A stretch of 8,157 bases of DNA, taken from the NCBI GenBank assembly GCA_900767075.1, contig CAAFXX010000004.1:1-8157 (forward strand), given 5' to 3'. Origin of the DNA: Bacteroidales bacterium (GTDB taxonomy: Bacteria > Bacteroidota > Bacteroidia > Bacteroidales > Muribaculaceae). Both the position numbers and the translations under genes were made by a program. Position 1 is the first letter of the stretch, and the number at the start of each line of letters is the position of its first letter. Positions 5,672-8,157 of this stretch are shown here, piece after piece. The notes beneath the pieces were generated by a model, which did not search any database, had not been told where the DNA came from, and worked only from the letters and a program-made list of their open reading frames with translations.

Positions 5672-6127
5672 ATGAATCTTTTCGATCAGGTAAGCGAGGA
5701 TATCAAGAAGGCTATGCTCGCACGCGAGAAAGTGCGCCTGGAGGCTCTCCGCGGCGCCAAAAAAGAATTTCTGGAGGCTAAGACGGCGAAGGGCGCCAAC
5801 GGCGAACTTCCCGACGACAAGGCTATCCAGATAATTGTCAAGATGGTGAAGCAGCGCAAGGAAAGCGCCAAGATATATTCCGACAACAACCGGCCCGAGC
5901 TCGCCGAGAATGAACTTGCCGAGGCTGCCGTTCTTGAGGAATACCTTCCCAAGCAGCTCACACCCGAAGAACTGGAAGCCGACGTCCGCGCGATTGTCGC
6001 CGAGGTCGGCGCAACCGGTCCGCGCGACATGGGCAAGGTGATGGGGGTTGCCTCAAAGCGTTTTGCCGGCCGTGCCGAAGGCCGCGCCGTTTCCGAGACC
6101 GTAAAGAGCGTGCTCAATTCACTTTAA
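5672..6127 (+). CDS. GatB/YqeY domain protein
   Basis: A 151-residue helical protein matching YqeY-type proteins over its whole length. An N-terminal helix reads LFDQVSEDIKKAMLAREKVRLEALRGAKKEF, and a central helix reads QIIVKMVKQRKESAKIYSDNNRPELA. Then comes the family signature ENELAEAAVLEEYLPKQLTPEEL, and finally the small C-terminal domain with MGKVMGVASKRFAGRAEGRAVSETVKSVL. The same C-terminal fold forms the tRNA-binding tail of GatB in the tRNA-dependent amidotransferase. Free-standing YqeY proteins have no settled function, so a role in tRNA handling is only an inference. The neighbouring serS and the tRNA-Gln in the window are suggestive but not proof. It has its own promoter and lies 42 bp before serS in the same direction, so the two are probably co-transcribed. 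Confidence 0.93.
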   Translation: MNLFDQVSEDIKKAMLAREKVRLEALRGAKKEFLEAKTAKGANGELPDDKAIQIIVKMVKQRKESAKIYSDNNRPELAENELAEAAVLEEYLPKQLTPEELEADVRAIVAEVGATGPRDMGKVMGVASKRFAGRAEGRAVSETVKSVLNSL

Positions 6128-6138
6128 CTAAAATAAGC

Positions 6139-6160
6139 GGTCGGCGCCCCGGCGCCGTCC
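6139..6160 (+). promoter_or_regulatory. GC-rich hairpin in the serS leader
   Basis: Within the 42-bp gap, CGGCGCCCCGGCGCCG (6142-6157) folds into a six-pair GC stem with a four-base loop. It can be extended by two G-C pairs across a T-T mismatch (6139-6160). TCCTTTCG follows, which is only weakly terminator-like, and the serS ATG begins 10 bases after the stem. It could be a partial terminator or a translation-modulating structure. Confidence 0.4.
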
Positions 6161-6169
6161 TTTCGAAAT

Positions 6170-7441
6170 ATGCTTACACTACAACAGATAAAAAGTGATC
6201 CCGAATTCGTGATCTCGCGTCTTGCCGTCAAAGGATTCGACGGACGCGCCGTAATAACCGAAGTGCTTGAAATCGACGCCGAGCGCCGTCGCCTGCAGCA
6301 GAAATGCGACAGCGACGCCTCGGAGCTCAAGAAGCTCGCCGCCTCTATCGGCGCCCTCATGAAGCAGGGCAAGAAGGAGGAGGCTGAGGAGGCTAAGGAG
6401 AAGGTGGCTGCCATAAAGGGCGCCGCAAAGGGTCTGCAGGACCGTCTCGAAGAATGTGAGACGAAGATGCGCGACCTGCTCCTCACTGTCCCCAACCTTC
6501 CCTGCGCCGACGTTCCCCTGGGCCTTACAGCCGAGGACAACGTGGTGGTGAAGGAGGGCGGTCCGATGCCCGATCTTCCCGAGGACGCGCTTCCGCACTG
6601 GGATCTCGCAAAAAAATACAATATCATCGACTTCGAGCTCGGCGTGAAGGTGACGGGCGCCGGTTTCCCCTTCTACATCGGAAAGGGTGCGCGTCTGCAG
6701 AGGGCGCTGATACAGTTCTTCCTCGACGAGGCATGGAAAGACGGCTACATCGAGGTTGAGCCTCCCTTCGTAGTCAACCAGGCGTCGGGCTACGGCACAG
6801 GCCAGCTTCCCGACAAGGAGGGTCAGATGTATCACGTCAACCTCGATGACCTCTATCTGATTCCGACAGCCGAAGTCCCTGTCACCAACATCTACCGCGA
6901 CGTGATCATCCCCGGAGCCGAGCTCCCGAAGAAGAACTGCGCCTATTCCCCCTGCTGGCGCCGCGAGGCAGGCAGCTACGGAAAGGATGTGCGCGGCCTC
7001 AACCGTCTGCATCAGTTCGACAAGGTGGAGATCGTCCGCATCGAGAAGCCCGAGAACTCCTATGCAGCTCTCGAGGAGATGAAGGACCACGTGCAGGGTC
7101 TGCTCGAAAAGCTCGGGCTCCCCTGGCATATCCTGCGTCTCTGCGGCGGCGACATGAGTTTCACTTCAGCCATCACTTACGACTTCGAGGTGTGGAGTGC
7201 CGCACAGAAGCGCTGGCTTGAGGTGTCGTCGGTATCCAACTTCGAGTCTTATCAGGCAAACCGCCTGAAATGCCGTTACCGCGACGAGAACAAGAAGATC
7301 CAGCTCTGCCACACGCTCAACGGCTCCGCTCTCGCGCTGCCCCGCATAGTGGCTGCCCTGCTTGAGAACAACCAGACTCCCGAAGGCATCGTGATACCGG
7401 AATGTCTGCGCAAATACACAGGTTTCGATATCATCGATTGA
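6170..7441 (+). CDS. serS: Seryl-tRNA synthetase
   Basis: Cytoplasmic class II aminoacyl-tRNA synthetase that charges tRNA-Ser, and also tRNA-Sec where present, with serine using ATP. It has 423 residues, the usual bacterial length. The N-terminal antiparallel coiled-coil arm that grips the long variable arm of tRNA-Ser spans about residues 30-105 and is rich in Lys/Glu/Ala. The catalytic domain shows the serine-site stretch LIPTAEVPVTN (TAEVP at 233-237). Motif 2 begins PCWRREAGSYGKDVRGL at 261 and runs into HQFDKVE. Motif 3 is NGSALALPRIVAALLENNQ with R392. The C-terminus is the typical PECLRKYTGFDII. All key residues are present, so it should be active. The CFRSEAGS form common elsewhere is CWRREAGS here, a Bacteroidota-like variant. 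It follows the YqeY-domain gene in the same direction with a GC-rich hairpin between. Confidence 0.98.
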   Translation: MLTLQQIKSDPEFVISRLAVKGFDGRAVITEVLEIDAERRRLQQKCDSDASELKKLAASIGALMKQGKKEEAEEAKEKVAAIKGAAKGLQDRLEECETKMRDLLLTVPNLPCADVPLGLTAEDNVVVKEGGPMPDLPEDALPHWDLAKKYNIIDFELGVKVTGAGFPFYIGKGARLQRALIQFFLDEAWKDGYIEVEPPFVVNQASGYGTGQLPDKEGQMYHVNLDDLYLIPTAEVPVTNIYRDVIIPGAELPKKNCAYSPCWRREAGSYGKDVRGLNRLHQFDKVEIVRIEKPENSYAALEEMKDHVQGLLEKLGLPWHILRLCGGDMSFTSAITYDFEVWSAAQKRWLEVSSVSNFESYQANRLKCRYRDENKKIQLCHTLNGSALALPRIVAALLENNQTPEGIVIPECLRKYTGFDIID

Positions 7442-7459
7442 TTAAGAATTTAATATTTC

Positions 7460-7490
7460 AGGGTATGTCGGATTCAATCCGGCATACCCT
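7460..7490 (+). terminator. Strong hairpin after serS (terminator or leader element)
   Basis: Fourteen paired positions (7460-7473 with 7477-7490; one T-G wobble) close a three-base loop, AGGGTATGTCGGAT / ATCCGGCATACCCT. It lies 19 bp after the serS stop and 22 bp before the next ATG. CTCACCC follows instead of a T tract, so it is not a textbook intrinsic terminator. It may protect the 3' end or structure the leader of the next gene. Confidence 0.5.
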
Positions 7491-7511
7491 CTCACCCAAA
7501 CCATAACGATT

Positions 7512-8140
7512 ATGCAGGAAGAACAGAAATTGTCTTCCTCCGATGCAAGCAAGGCTTACGTCAGCAAGGAGGAACAGAAGATTCCGATCAACGATCCCAC
7601 GGGAAAATGGTCGGACCTCACGCTTCTGCCGGAATGGCAGGAGAAATATTATGATGTCTACACCGTGCGCAAGTATGGCAAATGGGTGATGCTCAAGGCT
7701 CTTAAGAAACAGTACGCCGACGACCCGGAATACCGCAAGCGCCTTGAGCAGGAATTCGACACGCGATATAACCTCGCCCATCCGAACATCGTGATGGTGA
7801 ACGACTTCGAGGAGGTGCCGGGAGTGGGCAAGGCGATCATCACCGACGACGTCTACGGCTATTCGCTCCGCCGTCTCATCGACGAGAAGCGCCTCACGCC
7901 CAAGATCGTGAGCCGTCTGCAGACGCAGCTGCTCGACGCCATGGAGTACATTCAGGAGAACCATCTCGTCCATACGCCGATCTCGCCCGACACCATCATC
8001 TTCACGGAATACAACGAGAACCTGAAGCTTATCAACGTAGGCTACGCCCAGGCGGAGGAACTGTCGCCGCAGGATACCCGCGAGGATATCCGCTGCTATG
8101 GAAAGGTGCTCAACGAAGTGCTTGACCATCTTCCCACATC
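7512..8140 (+). CDS. Protein-kinase-fold protein, predicted pseudokinase (3' truncated)
   Basis: The frame is open from ATG 7512 to the end of real sequence; 209 codons precede the adapter. After a polar lead (1-45), the Ser/Thr-kinase fold can be followed. The ATP-site Lys is K62 in KWVMLKALKKQ. The helix-C Glu is E81 (or E79) in RLEQEFDTRYNLAHPNIV. The hinge region is IITDDVYGYSLRRLI. The catalytic loop reads VHTPISPDTIIF, and the magnesium-site segment reads LKLINVGYAQ. The helix-F Asp is D192 in DIRCYGKVL. The HRD Asp is replaced by Pro (HTP, 154-156), the catalytic-loop Lys and Asn by S158 and T161, and DFG by NVG (175-177). The fold-holding residues remain while the catalytic ones are gone, so phosphotransfer is unlikely and a scaffold or ligand-sensing role is inferred. 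It starts 70 bp after serS. Anything beyond the lobe seen here is lost at the contig end. Confidence 0.8.
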
Positions 8141-8157
8141 AGATCGGAAGAGCACAC
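8141..8157 (+). other. Illumina TruSeq adapter remnant (sequencing artefact)
   Basis: The last 17 bases, AGATCGGAAGAGCACAC, are identical to the beginning of the standard TruSeq read-1 adapter. They are not genomic: the kinase-like frame simply runs into them. Genuine sequence should be taken to end at about 8140. Confidence 0.97.

Noticed and set aside
6179..7129. Minus-strand open frame of 316 codons opposite serS
   Set aside because: It is a shadow of the strongly conserved serS reading frame.
7458..8129. Minus-strand open frame of 223 codons opposite the kinase-like gene
   Set aside because: The plus-strand frame gives a clear kinase fold; the opposite frame gives no recognisable protein and starts and ends within that gene and the hairpin.

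Overview
This 8.2 kb window looks like a complete short contig from a gut-type Bacteroidales bacterium, most likely in or near the Muribaculaceae. The genus-level guess is an inference. The signs are fairly high GC coding sequence, genes with little or no Shine-Dalgarno signal, several Bacteroidota-type promoters (-33 TTTG, about 20 bp spacer, -7 TAnnTTTG), and proteins whose nearest recognisable relatives are Bacteroidota versions of their families. The last 17 bases match the start of the Illumina TruSeq adapter, so genuine sequence ends near 8140. Both terminal genes are cut by the contig ends.

Left part (1-3275): the 3' part of a TolC-family outer-membrane efflux protein, then a two-component pair. 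The pair is a short response regulator made only of a receiver domain and a Fis-type helix-turn-helix, and a membrane histidine kinase overlapping it by 4 bp (ATGA). The likely logic is an envelope efflux operon, with its pump and adaptor genes off the left edge, controlled by or co-expressed with its own sensor. The regulator resembles a Bacteroidota NtrC-family protein that has lost its AAA+ sigma-54-activating domain.

Middle intergenic region (3276-3619): a minus-strand tRNA-Gln(UUG) with its own terminator and promoter. A second promoter faces the other way and interleaves with the tRNA promoter. Between that plus-strand promoter and the next gene lies a 75-bp REP/MITE-like palindrome with TAGGGAC...GTCCCTA ends.

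Right part (3620-8140), all on the plus strand: a small membrane-anchored, acidic protein of unknown function; an MgtC/SapB-family inner-membrane protein; a YqiA-like alpha/beta hydrolase; a GatB/YqeY-domain protein with its own clear promoter; seryl-tRNA synthetase (serS); and the start of a protein-kinase-fold protein. In that last protein the catalytic HRD and DFG motifs are replaced by HTP and NVG, so it is probably a pseudokinase. A second, degenerate TAGGGAC repeat lies just before the hydrolase. Strong hairpins lie after the hydrolase, before serS and after serS.

I found no CRISPR array, no prophage and no transposase gene. The items most worth following are the pseudokinase, the interleaved divergent promoters with the repeat in one leader, and the stripped-down response regulator.
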